Positions 52,659 through 63,615 of a stretch of 64,000 nt of DNA are shown piece after piece. How positions within the stretch are numbered: the first letter of the stretch is position 1; each line of letters begins with the position of its first letter. Source of the stretch: Cydia pomonella (lineage: Eukaryota; Arthropoda; Insecta; Lepidoptera; Tortricidae); assembly GCF_033807575.1 (NCBI RefSeq), contig NW_026907806.1:248001-312000 (forward strand), written 5' to 3'. A program made the translations under genes and the position numbers. The notes beneath the pieces were generated by a model. The model was not told where the DNA came from. It saw only the letters and a program-made list of their open reading frames with translations, and searched no databases.

Positions 52659-52832
52659 AGTCGGTGGCAAACAAGCATACGGCCCGCCTGATGGTAAGCA
52701 GTCTCCGTAGCCTATGTACGCCTGCAACTCCAGAGGAGTTACAAGCGCGTTGCCGACCCTAACACTGGCAACCTTACTCACCGGCAGGAACACAACACTA
52801 TCAGTAGGGTCTAGTGTTATTTGGCTGCGGTT
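52659..52832 (+). repeat. repeat C, shortened copy
   Basis: TCGGTGGCAAACAAGCATAC to CTAGTGTTATTTGGCTGCGG. About 25 bases with the GAGCTC block are missing and the end is cut. Confidence 0.78.
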
Positions 52833-53237
52833 GAAGAATATTCTCAAAATTTCCGAGAACTTCTGAATAAAATTGTGAAAATTCTCATGCAAGTTTCCAA
52901 TTAAAAAGTTGCTTAAAATTAAAAATATACATATTTGTTAACGACTGTTTCATTTAACAGTTACGTCGCTCATTGGCGTTTAAAAAGTGCCATAGAAATC
53001 GAAACTAGTTGTAACGTGTGAAAAAAAAACCGAGAATATTTCATGGGAACTTTGAAATTTTTGAAAATTCTGTTTTACAAATTAATCTTAATTTTTTGTT
53101 AATTTTGTTTCTGAGCTAATCTTTAGCGATAGAGTAATTTAATTCAACCTGTTTAATTTTTGGTTCTATTTTACTCTGACTGTACCTATTTAAGTAAGAC
53201 AAGTAATGTTTTTTTTTAAACATTATATATACCTAGT
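52833..53237. other. no recognisable feature
   Basis: AT-rich; may hold more of the LINE that continues at 53238, but no frame is readable. Confidence 0.3.
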
Positions 53238-53725
53238 GTTCCAAACCATATTATTGAGTTATCAATTAATAAATTTAAGAATCACGTAAAGCGTAAACTT
53301 ATTTCTAAAGCTTATTATACCACACAAGACTACATGAATGATAAAACAACGTGGGATTAATTGTGATTCGAAATGATTAATTATCTATTATATTTGAATA
53401 ATGATGATGAAATGGATATTCCAATACATGTATTTCCTTTGTTGTTTTTATTATATTTGTTTGACATTTAGAATTTATTCTAGAAACAATCTAGACTAGT
53501 ATTTTTTATATATTTTTTTTGTATGACTATATTTTGTGAAATGTTTAGTATTAAATTTGATCTATGAATTATATTCATTAGTATTATATATGGAATAATA
53601 TTTACAACATCAATAAATTGCTCTGATAATTAGCTTAAGATAATTATATGTAATAATGTCTTACTATTCATAAGTGCTTGTTGCTAGGCCTACATGAATA
53701 AAGTATATTTGAATTGAATTGAAGT
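53238..53725 (+). pseudogene. Jockey-like LINE, last 41 codons and 3' end
   Basis: The frame 53238-53360 reads VPNHIIELSINKFKNHVKR, KLISKAYYTTQDYMNDKTTW, then D and a stop. The 3' untranslated part and the tail TTGAATTGAATTGAAG end near 53725. The copy at 33473-33899 is its near twin. RT is lost. Confidence 0.85.
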
Positions 53726-54539
53726 GGTCGCGCATCTGGAGGTCATGTGAGACTTGTCTGCCCGTAAAGTCCACTCGCGCTTGCCAACCGAGAAGAACGA
53801 GATCTGAGCGCATTGTCGAGGAATGAATGCCGTATTGGGTGAATGAATATTCCGACATGCGTTACTTTTATGTTGATATGTTTAAGGAGTAAATTGGGTT
53901 CGTATCCCATTTATGTAAAAAAACTTTGTTTTAGAACGTGATTTACTAAAATATTAATATTTAACCCTTTACCTACCGCATATGCAACTTATGTGGCAGT
54001 TATAATATTCATCTGCATTGACAGCTATTAAAGTTCAAATTTAAACAAAATATTTTATGACTTGCGTTTAAGGGTTAGTAACCATCACCCGATAAAAAGC
54101 CTTTTCAGGTTCAATTTAAAAAAAAAAAACGCATCGACTTTCTTAAATCTTTAAAACTTCACCCGAAAATGGCATTAAAATGATCGTCCACGAACATTAC
54201 ACTCTGGCTGAAGGGTGTGATATGTCGGCGATTCCATGAATCTGTGGAATCCTACAGAACAGGTGGCGCAGCAAAAGACTATTGTGTCTACAAAATGATT
54301 ATATTTATTGTATGTATGTTAGTCTGCTAGGTATGTATTTATGGGCCTTTGTGGCCTGAAAATAAATGTTTTGTGTGCCTACGATTTGTATTCAGTCTTG
54401 TTCAATACAAGTCTTAAATATCAACTACAATATTATGATATGTCTTGTATCCGCTGAGTTTGTTCTGAAAAATCTTATATCTACAAATTATACAAAGCCT
54501 ACATTTTCACATCGTACAAATGTCAGGCATTTGCCGGAC
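53726..54539. other. unassigned; inverted ends at 53961 and 54075
   Basis: TTAACCCTTTACCTACC at 53961 and GCGTTTAAGGGTTAG near 54064-54078 pair over about 9 bases, a possible 115-bp MITE. No gene is supported. Confidence 0.35.
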
Positions 54540-54600
54540 GCTACCGCGTTCCGGTAACCGGAAAAATCCGGTGGAAACCGGTTACCGTACCGGAGATGGG
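54540..54600. repeat. CCGGTTACCGG-rich stretch
   Basis: GTTCCGGTAACCGG and GAAACCGGTTACCGTACCGG pair with one another. It resembles the motif type at 44265-44590. Confidence 0.45.
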
Positions 54601-55369
54601 ATGCGGTCGTCATGCAAGGAATAGCGATGAGGTTTGGAAGGATACGTATAGGCAAGATAGGAATAAAGGAACAAAGTTTAAGTATAATTTGATGGTGTGT
54701 CTTTTAAAAACAAATTAAAAAGAGATTTATTTTAAAGATACGGTGATGGCTGACGCTAAGTATACCTACTCAAAAACAATGTGTACGAAGCAATTTATAC
54801 ATTATGAAAAGTGACCATTTAGTATAAAATAGTCCGCATACTTGTTTGTGTGAAATTTTTTATTAATATTGTTTTCAAGCTATTTCGATCCTATCAGAAG
54901 AAAAAAATATCTTAGGTTTCTTCTGTGTATTGGACTTATTCTTTGTAATGTTATTATGTCATTCCGCACCATCCATCCATTCCGTTGTCCATTTCGCGCA
55001 CTTAATGTTACGTTCTTCCGTTTTTGTTGCCTGTACATGTTCGTACATGTTTGTGACTGTCACAATTCTATCAAATGTCTGTTTATCTTTATCTTCATCT
55101 ATATTATGCACATTGTAGCATGCTAATAAAACATAGCGTTTCAATAATATGATTAGTATAATATGCCGACTTTGAACCTAAGACCGAAGCAAGTCCGTAC
55201 ACTGGCCACCCGGTTCTCCGTTTATATTATTAGAGGATATTTTTATACGAACAAAGTGCCCGAATGTAGGTCGAGCTTGTTCGAGGCTACTGTGCCATAA
55301 TGCTTAAAGAGGATTAATCGTTAGTGAACTAGGGAAATAGAGAAATTTTGATTACCTACCTACTTGAAA
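54601..55369. other. no recognisable feature
   Basis: Short overlapping frames on both strands around 54870-55144 show no motif or splice signal. Confidence 0.35.
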
Positions 55370-55756
55370 CTTGGTGCTTATCTGGAGCATTGCCTTGTAT
55401 GTGAGTGAGACATGGATACTGAGACAAAATGGTTGGAAGCTTCGAAATGTGTCGGAGGATGGAAAGGATTCGCTGGACTGAAAGGCGACGAATGAAGAGG
55501 TTCTGAGTATGATAGGAGAAAAGCTTAGTATATACAAAAAGAAATAGCAGAGGCAAGATGTTAGGTCACGTGATACGGCATGACAACTTTTTCCTAAACA
55601 TCCTGGAAGGCGGGATTGTAGAGAAAAGAGGAGAAGAAAGGCCTAGAATTATTTATCACAGCTATATAAAAAAATAATGCGACGTATGAGGAAATTAAAA
55701 GACAGGCACGAGAAAGTGATTGGCGATTAATCCACCGACAAAAACAAAGCTCTTAA
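55370..55756 (+). pseudogene. RTE-type LINE C-terminal part with frame breaks
   Basis: In changing frames: CRRMERIRWTERRTNEEVL, then KMLGHVIRHDNF, and at the end ATYEEIKRQARESDWRLI with HRQKQSS and a stop at 55754-55756. At least two indels separate the parts. A GAT microsatellite follows. It is the same family type as 34534-34763. Confidence 0.78.
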
Positions 55757-56119
55757 GTGATGATGATGTTGACCTGTACTTTAAAAAAAATCAAGTGAAT
55801 AAACAACATTTTGGATAAGAGGAGATAGGAGCGAGTTGGTACAAAGGTAAGATTCCTTAAATCTATTTTAAATTCTCACCCATACGATAATTTATTTATT
55901 TATTTCTGTAAATTTATCTCACAAAATAAAAACTTATCGTACAAAAAGCGATTTAATTCCAAAACGCATCAGGTTGAATTTACAACTTTTGGGCTTAAAA
56001 TTGTGTGAAAAAAGTAAATTTTATCTTATTTTTCAATTCCCTTTAAGGAGTTTTGAAATGCTCTTAATAACGTAACTAAACACATTGTGTTTTTATACTA
56101 GTTGGTTTTGTTTCTCCAG
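55757..56119. other. no gene seen
   Basis: AT-rich. The end (56080-56119) has ACTAAACAC and TTTTGTTTCTCCAG, which could be branch point and acceptor of the next feature. Confidence 0.3.
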
Positions 56120-56292
56120 AACACCGACTTTTATTTGTATTATCCGCTGTCACTGCTGCCACTCTCCAGCTATGGTTTACACTAGTCATCCTAGGAATAC
56201 TAAATACGCTGGCTCACTGCTGTTCTACCGACGGCGACACCGCAGACCATTTACCTACCTTACTCACGCTCACAACACAATCTATTTTCTGA
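56120..56292 (+). CDS. possible last coding exon, one membrane segment
   Basis: After TTTTGTTTCTCCAG the frame runs 56 codons to TGA at 56290. It reads HRLLFVLSAVTAATLQLWF, TLVILGILNTLAHCC, then a polar end with STDGDTADHLPT. The first 35 residues are strongly hydrophobic. It is GC-richer than its flanks. The family is not recognised. The longer plus-strand frame of 95 codons in another phase competes with it. No codon or homology test could be made, so this is weak. Confidence 0.28.
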
Positions 56293-56699
56293 CAGTTGAA
56301 ACAAAAAAATATTACTTTGCTTATCCGCAAAAAGCAAAGAAGTCAAAATCGATGTTGCTGTCCAGATTTTAGACATTTGCAGTTGTAATATCGTGTTGCA
56401 ATAACTGCTGCTACTCGTATAGTCTGAATCCAAACGGCACCTCAACGCGGTATCTATATGTAGTGGTCTGTATCTGGAGCTTAGAGTATTCACGTTAGTA
56501 ATTATATGTGGTGCAGGACAAAGGTATATTGTGCACAGGACATTGTAACGTAAGACGATTTCGGTAATTAAATGCGGTAATATAGGACCTTTGTGGTATT
56601 GTGTACGACGATTTTGGTAGTTTTGGTAAATGATAATGATAATATATAGAAAATATAAGATATTGAATATTTATTAGTATTGGAACTTTGGGATACATA
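56293..56699 (+). repeat. repeat S fragment at 56351-56445, rest unassigned
   Basis: CTGTCCAGATTTTAGACATT and GTCTGAATCCAAACGGCACC match both ends of repeat S. Nothing else is supported. Confidence 0.5.
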
Positions 56700-56820
56700 A
56701 ATGATTACAAAAACCATTATGTATCTCCTTACCAAATTTCATCTAAATCGGTTAAGCGTGATGAGGTAACCGACAAACATGCTGACAGAATTACTTTCCC
56801 TATAACATTAGTAGGGATGA
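56700..56820 (-). repeat. repeat with ATCTAAATCGGTTAAGC
   Basis: It is the opposite strand of the repeat at 7998-8130 (CCGATTT.GATGAAA) and ends ATTAGTAGGGATGAG, a block I know as common in Lepidoptera. Confidence 0.55.
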
Positions 56821-57614
56821 GTAAGCTACATATATCTTGTCTTTCGTAATCTAAGAAAATAGTATAGTAACAACTATTTTCAAGATATGACTGCCGCTTC
56901 AGCGGATGATTTCACTACACTATTTATATCTGTCTGTCATTGGTCTGTATAATTAACATTTAATATGAACCATACCGTATGCTTGCTAATTGATATTTAT
57001 TCAGAAGGAAATGGTCTATTTCATTTTTGTTTATTATTTCCCGTCAGTAAATGGGTCAAAAACTTTTCATCTTTAACGTGGACTATAATAATGTAAGTCC
57101 TTTGTGGAACCAGGAGGGTTAGTGAGATATTGTAAACATATATTGATATTGTATTGTAGATTTATATCTGATATAAATTGAAAAGAAGAAAGAAGAAGAA
57201 GAATCTCGATAGCGGCAGGCTGGAGGGAATTAAAGGTCCGTGTTTTGTACTTTTTTACAGCTGTCCTTAGGTATAAGGGTTAGGTAGATAATTTTGGTCC
57301 ATCTTAGGTTCAAGACCAAGAAGGCAAGTATTTAACTAAACGTTACGCAACAATTTGATGGAGTAAGTAACGAAAAAGGTGCGAGTACCTCATTTGCATT
57401 TCTTTAACTCATGCTTTTTCCAGTGCTTGTTTTTCATTTGAATTTCGTCTTAATCTCAAAATAAGGCTACTACTAAGGCTACACCAAAATACGTACTATT
57501 AGATAATTAGACATAATCAAGTCGATTGGTTTCAAGTAGATGTATCGGGTTCCTAATTGTGCTTATAATTACGTCGCTATACAATACAGCCACCAGACGT
57601 ATAGACATGTAATC
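56821..57614. other. no recognisable feature
   Basis: Short GAA-rich run at 57181-57203 only. Confidence 0.35.
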
Positions 57615-57690
57615 ATAGATCCAATCAAAGCTCCATAATGAGTATTATAATTATAATGAGTATTATGGAGCTTTGTGCTATATTAAGGTT
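57615..57690. repeat. hairpin with inner direct repeat
   Basis: CAAAGCTCCATAAT and ATTATGGAGCTTTG are perfect complements; the loop repeats ATAATGAGTATTAT twice. Confidence 0.75.
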
Positions 57691-57784
57691 GTTTGCTTAT
57701 GTTCGATTCTATGTGATTTACCGTCTGAAGGAAAACTTCTAGCCTATATTAGAGTTATTACTCGATCCCATGGTGCTCTCGCAA

Positions 57785-57965
57785 GCGACAAAGAGGACGA
57801 AACGTCGGAGTGGGTTTAGTGGGTAGGGTCAAGTTCCTCCTCCCCCGCTCTCACCAGGAGAGAGGAGACAGGAGCGGCGAGTCCCACTCACCCCCCATTA
57901 TGGCCTTCTCGCGGCCGGGGGGATGGTGCATAAACGCATTCGCCCACTACCACCACAAAAAAGAG
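57785..57965 (+). repeat. GC-rich probable LINE end
   Basis: GAAACGTCGGAGTGGG, CCACTCACCCCCCATTATGG, TCTCGCGGCCGGGGGGATGG and TGCATAAACGCATTCGCCC, then an A-rich run. I know such ends from lepidopteran R1-like LINEs. The 71-codon frame there is unlikely to be a gene. Confidence 0.4.
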
Positions 57966-58300
57966 AGTAATGTTAATCTGCTCTCAATTCCCTGGAATCT
58001 CATTCCCCTGGCTTTAACTATTTGAAAATTCTCAGGAGATACCGCTTAGCAGTTTTAGATATAGAAGAAACTTGACACGAGTCACCAAAACTGAACGGAA
58101 TTTCCTGGAAATTTGCGTATAGGCATGGCCAGGGGAATGAGATTTTTGTAGAATGACTCATTACTAGCTTGACAAAATTGACAAAGATAATATCCTGTAC
58201 ATTTTTGGGTCAGTAAGTGACAACAGCACTTAGAGTCAATGCTTTTTTGTTGGAACAATGGACGAGATGAATTGTCAATAAATAAAATAAGTCAATATTA
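57966..58300. other. no recognisable feature
   Basis: No supported gene or repeat. Confidence 0.3.
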
Positions 58301-58530
58301 TATGTAGGACATTCTTACACAGATTGACTTAGTCTCACGGTATGCTCAAGAAGACTTGTGTTGTGGATACTCAGACAACGATATATGTAACATACAAATA
58401 CTTAAATACACTGAAAACACCCATGAGTCAGGAACAAACACCTGTGCTCATCATACAAATAAATGCCCTTACCGGGATTCGAACCCAGGACCATCGGCTA
58501 CACACTACGCACTAGGCCAGACCAATAAAA
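58301..58530 (-). mobile_element. SINE-B, minus strand
   Basis: ATTGACTTAGTCTCACGG to AAATGCCCTTACCGGGATTC, then CGAACCCAGGACCATCGG and ACTAGGCCAGACC. Full length but with changes in the head. The 101-codon plus frame over it is a shadow. Confidence 0.85.
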
Positions 58531-58539
58531 GTTACAGGC

Positions 58540-58650
58540 GTCCATATGCTTCGTTGTTGTGCGATGATTTAATAATTGCAATGCAGTCGGCAGTAATGTC
58601 GCGCTGCAATACCGCTGCAGTAATGCTCGTGCAGCCCGAATCTAAAGGGT
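58540..58650 (+). repeat. repeat S fragment
   Basis: ATTGCAATGCAGTCGGCAG, CTGCAGTAATGCTCGTGC and CAGCCCGAATCTAAAGGG match the right half of repeat S. Confidence 0.5.
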
Positions 58651-59999
58651 ATTCAGAGTGACAGCCGTGTTAGAAGTGAAATTTGACAAATGCTTCGTGA
58701 ATCAACCTTGACTGTGTGGTTCGGGGAAGCGCCGTATTTATATCTGACCCAGTTGCGGGTTCGACTCCGGCTCCCGACCTAGCGTCATCTTTTATTATAC
58801 GCGTGCGTGTGGCTCTGGCTTATGCGGTCAGCGTGGATTATGGACGTTTGTAATGCAAGTTAACATTTTGAAATGTGGTTCATACAATCTGTTATAAAAG
58901 TTTGAACTTGTTTATTCAAATATCACTTTACTGTGAAATTCGTAAAAAAATATAGCTGTATCATATATTTCGGCTAATCAGATGACGATGTTTTGTATGC
59001 GAAAGCCAATATTTTTTTACAGTGGACGTTCGAACCGGATCTCGAATTTTCTGACGTTATGTATGTATGTATGTATGTCACTTTATTGCACATAAACAGT
59101 TAAAATAAAACAGACAAGACAAAAAAAAAATCTTTTCATTCCTCATGCTCTGAAAGTGGGTCATTTTATTCTATGAAGTATGCAGAAAGTGATACGTTTC
59201 TGCTCTAGAGTATTTTGCTTTCCAATTACCTAAGTTTTGCTTTATATTCTTTACGATAAACTATTGAAGTTTGGTTTTGAATAGATTTATTGTATGATTT
59301 TCATTCTGATATTTAAATTTCCATTCCAAAAATAACGGTATTTTTACCTAAATTGGCTATTTAAACGAAATAATAACGAACTTACAAATCGGAACCCCAT
59401 TGCTCATTCACAGACATAATTGCCGCCGGACCCACAAACGTAACTAACCTCCGACCGAAATACCTATGCGTAATCAATGAAAATTGACTGAATCGTGGAA
59501 ATATCATTGGCGGTACGCCAGTCCGGGATGCTCATATTCAAAAAGCTTTGAATCCATTGTTAAAAGTGGACAAATCGAATGAGGACCTCCAATGTTACAT
59601 ATAATCTATTTACTGAGTGCCACCGAGTCCAACCACTGGGTGTGCCATGTGGTTCATACCGCGACACCAAGTAGATGTGAGGATCATATAACGCAACTCT
59701 TCATTTTGATTAGTTATTTTTAGTTATCTTATAACTTTTATAAGGTTATGTTATTGTGCTAAAATAATATTTATCTTCGTTATTTCTTCTTCAATAATAA
59801 ATTTTCTCTTGACTCAGAGTGTGTTTAAGGGTGGAAAAAGTAGCAACTTATCTTCAATCATAATTTTAAATAATAAAGTGACGTTTCTTGGAGCGAATAA
59901 GTGATCCATATCGTATCGAAAATGCAATAAATGTTCATCTCTTTAAGATATAATTGGTTAAATTAGTATAATAAACGCAAAGAAAAAAAGAAGGCGTGT
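58651..59999. other. no gene; LINE tail on the minus strand at 59045-59120
   Basis: 59055-59076 has ATGT repeats, followed by CACTTTATTGCACATAAAC, a minus-strand LINE end. At 58740-58790 a GGGTTCGACTCC box occurs, but the arms do not fold as a tRNA. The rest is quiet. Confidence 0.4.
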
Positions 60000-60361
60000 A
60001 AAGCTTCGGTAACACGCATGTGTCATCTCTGAGGCTGCAGGCGACCATAGAGATCGAGATAGACGAGCCGTATGTTTGTCACCAATGCGGTGAACGTGAA
60101 AAATGTCCAAACCGATGTTTGATTCAGGTTTAATGTTTTTGACAGTTTTTACCTTATTTTGATTCGACCTTGATGATCGCTCACGCTGGTTGGTGCATGC
60201 GAAATGAAGTGAAAGTCATGCCTAAGATTAACGCCAAGCACCCAGACTATTAGCCAAAGTAGTACCGAAACCAGTTCAAACAAAGGTCAACTAAACTATA
60301 AACCTTAGAAGCTAAATTTAAAAATAAATAATACTAAACATAAAATAAAATACTAAAAAAA
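60000..60361 (-). repeat. repeat C fragment (60000-60095) and a second repeat piece
   Basis: GTAACACGCATGTGTCATCT to GTATGTTTGTCACCAATGCG is a diverged minus copy of repeat C. 60120-60250 (TGATTCGACCTTGATGATCG, CTCACGCTGG) is of the type also at 27765. Confidence 0.5.
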
Positions 60362-60580
60362 TATCCCCCTTCGGCCTGGTGCCGTAGATGCTGGCAGCAT
60401 GTCCTCGCTGTATTGCAAGACTTTTCTTTGAGCGAGGAAGCTGCCAGCTTTGCGGTGGTCGGTGACCTCTGCTAACCTTTAGGAAAGTTCCTTAATGAGC
60501 TTAAGGACACTTGGGCCCCACGGGCCAAGGGTCTCGACGCCAAATGATACGCGTAATGGTATATTTGGTCATTTTCAATT
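60362..60580 (-). pseudogene. retroelement-like protein end (VETLGPWGPS ... MLPASTAPGRRG)
   Basis: On the minus strand one frame reads RVSFGVETLGPWGPS, LIKELS, a stop, then RLAEVTDHRKAGSFLAQRK, and VLQYSEDMLPASTAPGRRG. I know FGVETLGPWG..AGS.LAQR blocks from non-LTR or related retroelement proteins but cannot name the clade. One stop and one likely frame change make it a relic. 18535-18600 is a second, smaller piece. Confidence 0.5.
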
Positions 60581-60639
60581 TTTCGGCCTCTTCTGCCGCG
60601 CCGACCTTAGCAGATGTGTCGTGGATGAGACAGAGTTAG

Positions 60640-60985
60640 GTCAACTTATACTGGACATATCGTCTTCTTCGTGTAGATGTTGTTGTGAATCAACTCTTTC
60701 ACACTGTGCGCTTCGGGGTGTGGCGTCATCGTCATAATGATACATATAGGCGTTTGAAAAATGATTCCCGGTCGTCTTTTTGACATATATTTACAATCGA
60801 GGTCATATATATTATAGGTACGATTATCTTGCTACGACCGAGAAACTTATACTGGACATATCGTCTTCTTCATGTAAGTGTTATTGTAAATCGTTTCTTC
60901 CACATAGTGCGCTCTGGGGCACACCCCACATAATGATGGAAACATATAGACGTTAGAAAAAAAATCCCGGGCGTCTTTCTCACTT
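60640..60985 (+). repeat. diverged direct repeat, about 145-bp unit
   Basis: 60647-60785 and 60848-60985 share ACTTATACTGGACATATCGT, CTTCTTC.TGTA, CAC..TGTGCGCT and CCCGG.CGTCTTT. The spacing is about 200 bp. Confidence 0.7.
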
Positions 60986-61072
60986 ATTCAACCAACATAC
61001 GATTGTCTATCTACCAAGAAAAGATATTCGAAGCCTAAAAATACATTAAAATGTACTGACTCATAAAACTCT
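60986..61072. other. no recognisable feature
   Basis: Short unassigned stretch. Confidence 0.3.
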
Positions 61073-61229
61073 ACTAAGGCTGCCTTAGCACTGAGGCGGA
61101 GATGAGCTGATATAAGAATAGCACTGGTTATCTTCTCCGCTTCGCTGCCGCTGGATTACAACCAATAGCATTAGTTGAGTCCCGCACGTCTCCTCATCTT
61201 CGTTCATCTACGCCTCAGGCAGCCTTAAG
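61073..61229. mobile_element. MITE with TAAGGCTGCC ends
   Basis: CTAAGGCTGCCTTAGCAC and AGGCAGCCTTAAG are inverted, then GAGGCGGAGATGA pairs with TCATCTACGCCTC. About 155 bp, no frame. Confidence 0.65.
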
Positions 61230-62393
61230 AAGTGTAGACCAGGGTAAATCCATTTTTAAAGTAACCACTTACCTTCTATTCTGTAACGCAATTAGGTAGT
61301 TTGTCGGCACACAGTATGCTTGTTCCGTTTTCGGAACATGCATTAGCTGCGCTTGGCGTTACGCCAAACGATCATACATCACTTCAGTTCGTTAGGAAAT
61401 TAAACTGTTGCCTTAGGACCACAGACGTACATACTCGTATAAAAGATCTCTAGGCTACCCAGTCATGGCGGCATTCGCGATCCGTCCCAATTTTTGAGTG
61501 TAAGTACACACAAATCAAAATCCATGCTATATGATAATTAAGTATACGCGAAAGTACCTCTGTTTGCCTGTACAAAATGCAATTTAAATTAATATGGAAT
61601 TTAAAAAAAATACCTTCACGCTTAAACAACGCACCGATTTGGATGAAATTTTAGCACGGTTTAGCACCGGTGAAAAGGGGGAGGAATTTACTATGGAACT
61701 ACGAGTATCTACGCATACGAATTTGTACGCAGTCTGTAAATAATATATAAACGGTAGTTATAATAGGACTTAAGAAGTACCTATATTAAGATAAATTTTG
61801 CTGAGAAATATTATGATAATACGGCCCGCAATGTAGTGTTTATTTATTTATTAATTTTATTGATTAAATTTTCTCTGTTTTATTGCCTTTTTTTTAAATA
61901 GTGTAACATAGTTATTAAGTGTTACTAACCATATTATGGAACCTGATGTATTCTGAAATAAATTGAAATGTGGAGTACCTAGGTACTTGTTTAATTCTGA
62001 TGACAATGCAATTATTCCAACATGGAGTTGATCTCTTGAGGCAGTCGGAAGATACCGAGCAAACGGAACTGCTCGATGGAAAAATACATAATACATCGTG
62101 CTTAGGTTCATAAGAAGGATCTTAAGCTAACAAATAACAAATGAGTAGAAGTATATCAGCAACAAAAGTGTTTGTCACAAATAAACTTTTGCCAGTTTGT
62201 TCCCTGGCGGTACCAACACATTAGTCTAAACCTTACTGTAAGTGTAACCATAAGCCCCTAAAAACTTGACTAATCGCTTTAACGAAGACCTAAATGGCTT
62301 CCATTGCTCAGTAATGTGATCGCTTGTGTAGTTTACGACATTAAAGCATAATACACTACCTAATCCTCTTATTGATTAAATTTGGTATATACT
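61230..62393. other. no recognisable gene
   Basis: 61625-61660 has AACGCACCGATTTGGATGAA, a piece of a dispersed repeat. The 84-codon minus frame at 61857-62111 has no motif. Confidence 0.35.
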
Positions 62394-62680
62394 GTGTATC
62401 TCAATTTAAAGCCCAATGGTAGGTCGATTTAGCCAATAGAATCTACTCGCTAAATCGACCTACTTTTGCTATGGGACCAACCCCGAAATCGAGAAAATAT
62501 TTTTGGCTTTTCCATAGAAAACATCGACATCTGATCAGCCAAAATGCGTGAAAAGGAAAAATGCTTGACTGGTAGAGAATGCCTCATGGTATTTAGTTCG
62601 CCTTTTGTACATTAAGTTTTTCTTTTGTGATTATTTTTTTCGTGATTTCGGGGTTGGTCCCATAATAGAAGTAGCTCAGT
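62394..62680. mobile_element. composite of two inverted repeats and a LINE tail
   Basis: GTAGGTCGATTTAG pairs perfectly with CTAAATCGACCTAC (62420-62433, 62451-62464). Next TATGGGACCAACCCCGAAAT (from 62470) pairs with the end at about 62651-62672. Inside is a piece of the 11050-type LINE tail (62565-62610). Confidence 0.65.
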
Positions 62681-62737
62681 GTACCGAGTAACATCGAGCC
62701 TTCCATTTTAAGCCCCATGATGGGAGATAGGTACCCT

Positions 62738-63055
62738 GGTGGCCTGGCGGTAAAGCGCTGGACGTGGCCTAGTGGTAAAAGCGTGCGACTTGCAATACAG
62801 AGGTCGCCGGTTCAAACCCCGGCTCATTACCAATGAGTTTTTCGTAACTTATGTTCGAAATATCATTTGATATTCACCAGTCGCTTTTCGGTGAAGGAAA
62901 ACATCGTGAGGAAACCGGACTAATCCCATTAAGGCCTAGTTCAACCTTTGGGTTGAAAGGTCAATTCTCTGGATTCGTTGCCAAGCGGACCCCAGGCTCC
63001 CATGAGCCGTGGCAAAATGCCGGGACAACGAGAGGAGAAGGAAGAAGAAGAAGAC
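62738..63055 (+). mobile_element. SINE-A, full-length with doubled head start
   Basis: GGTGGCCTGGCGGTAAAGCG (62739) and GTGGCCTAGTGGTAAAAGCG (62764) are two A-box regions in tandem. The B box GGTTCAAACCCCGG follows. The body ends GGAAGAAGAAGAAG. The 74-codon frame is a shadow. Confidence 0.85.
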
Positions 63056-63289
63056 CCTGTATGAACATATTGTAAAACCAAAGGTTCCACTCCTGTGGTT
63101 AATATGTAGTTAACGATTTGTGTACTCGCTTGTGGAATTAGTTTAAAAAATCTTAATTCAAAAATTAGGTATAAGTTTCTTGTAAGTAGGCTTCAAGTCA
63201 AGAGCCCTTGACGCTGCTTAAATCACTGAACCGATTTAAATGAAATATAGTTGAGATATTAGATATTAGGCAGATGGATTTTTTTATAC
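63056..63289. other. no gene
   Basis: 63215-63245 has CACTGAACCGATTTAAATG of the dispersed repeat type. Otherwise unassigned. Confidence 0.35.
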
Positions 63290-63615
63290 CACATCGGTGG
63301 CATAAAAGTATAGCAGTCTCCGTGGACTATGTACGCCCTTAACTCCAGAGGAGAATTGCGCGTTGCCGACCCTAACACTCCGCACCCTCCTTAAGCTCTG
63401 GCTACCTTACTCACCGGCAGGAACACAACACCATGAGTAGGGTCTAGTTATTTGGCTGTGGTTTTCTGTAAGGTGGAGGTACTTCCCCAGGTGGGCTCTG
63501 ATAAGATAGATAGATAAATAATTTATTTGGCTCTGCTCTAGATCTGGAATGACATTCGCTGTGATGTACCCTACCAAACAAAGCGAGATGACATTCACAG
63601 TGCCCATACCTCTCT
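63290..63615 (+). repeat. repeat C, full-length with a 28-bp insertion
   Basis: ACATCGGTGGCATAAAAG to GTGCCCATACCTCTCTT. At 63501-63528 ATAAGATAGATAGATAAATA and a few more bases interrupt it, with GGCTCTG on both sides. Confidence 0.8.
63501..63528. mobile_element. tail-only LINE insertion (28 bp)
   Basis: GATA-type repeats and ATTTATT, flanked by GGCTCTG at 63494-63500 and 63529-63535. The other copies of repeat C have nothing here. It fits a very short reverse-transcription event. Confidence 0.6.

Noticed and set aside
54869..55144. Overlapping coding frames on both strands
   Set aside because: None shows a family motif or fitting splice sites, and composition matches the surrounding DNA.
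58356..58661. 101-codon plus-strand gene
   Set aside because: It is the antisense of a SINE-B copy joined to repeat S.
58735..58800. tRNA gene around GGGTTCGACTCC
   Set aside because: T-arm stem does not pair properly and no acceptor stem is found.
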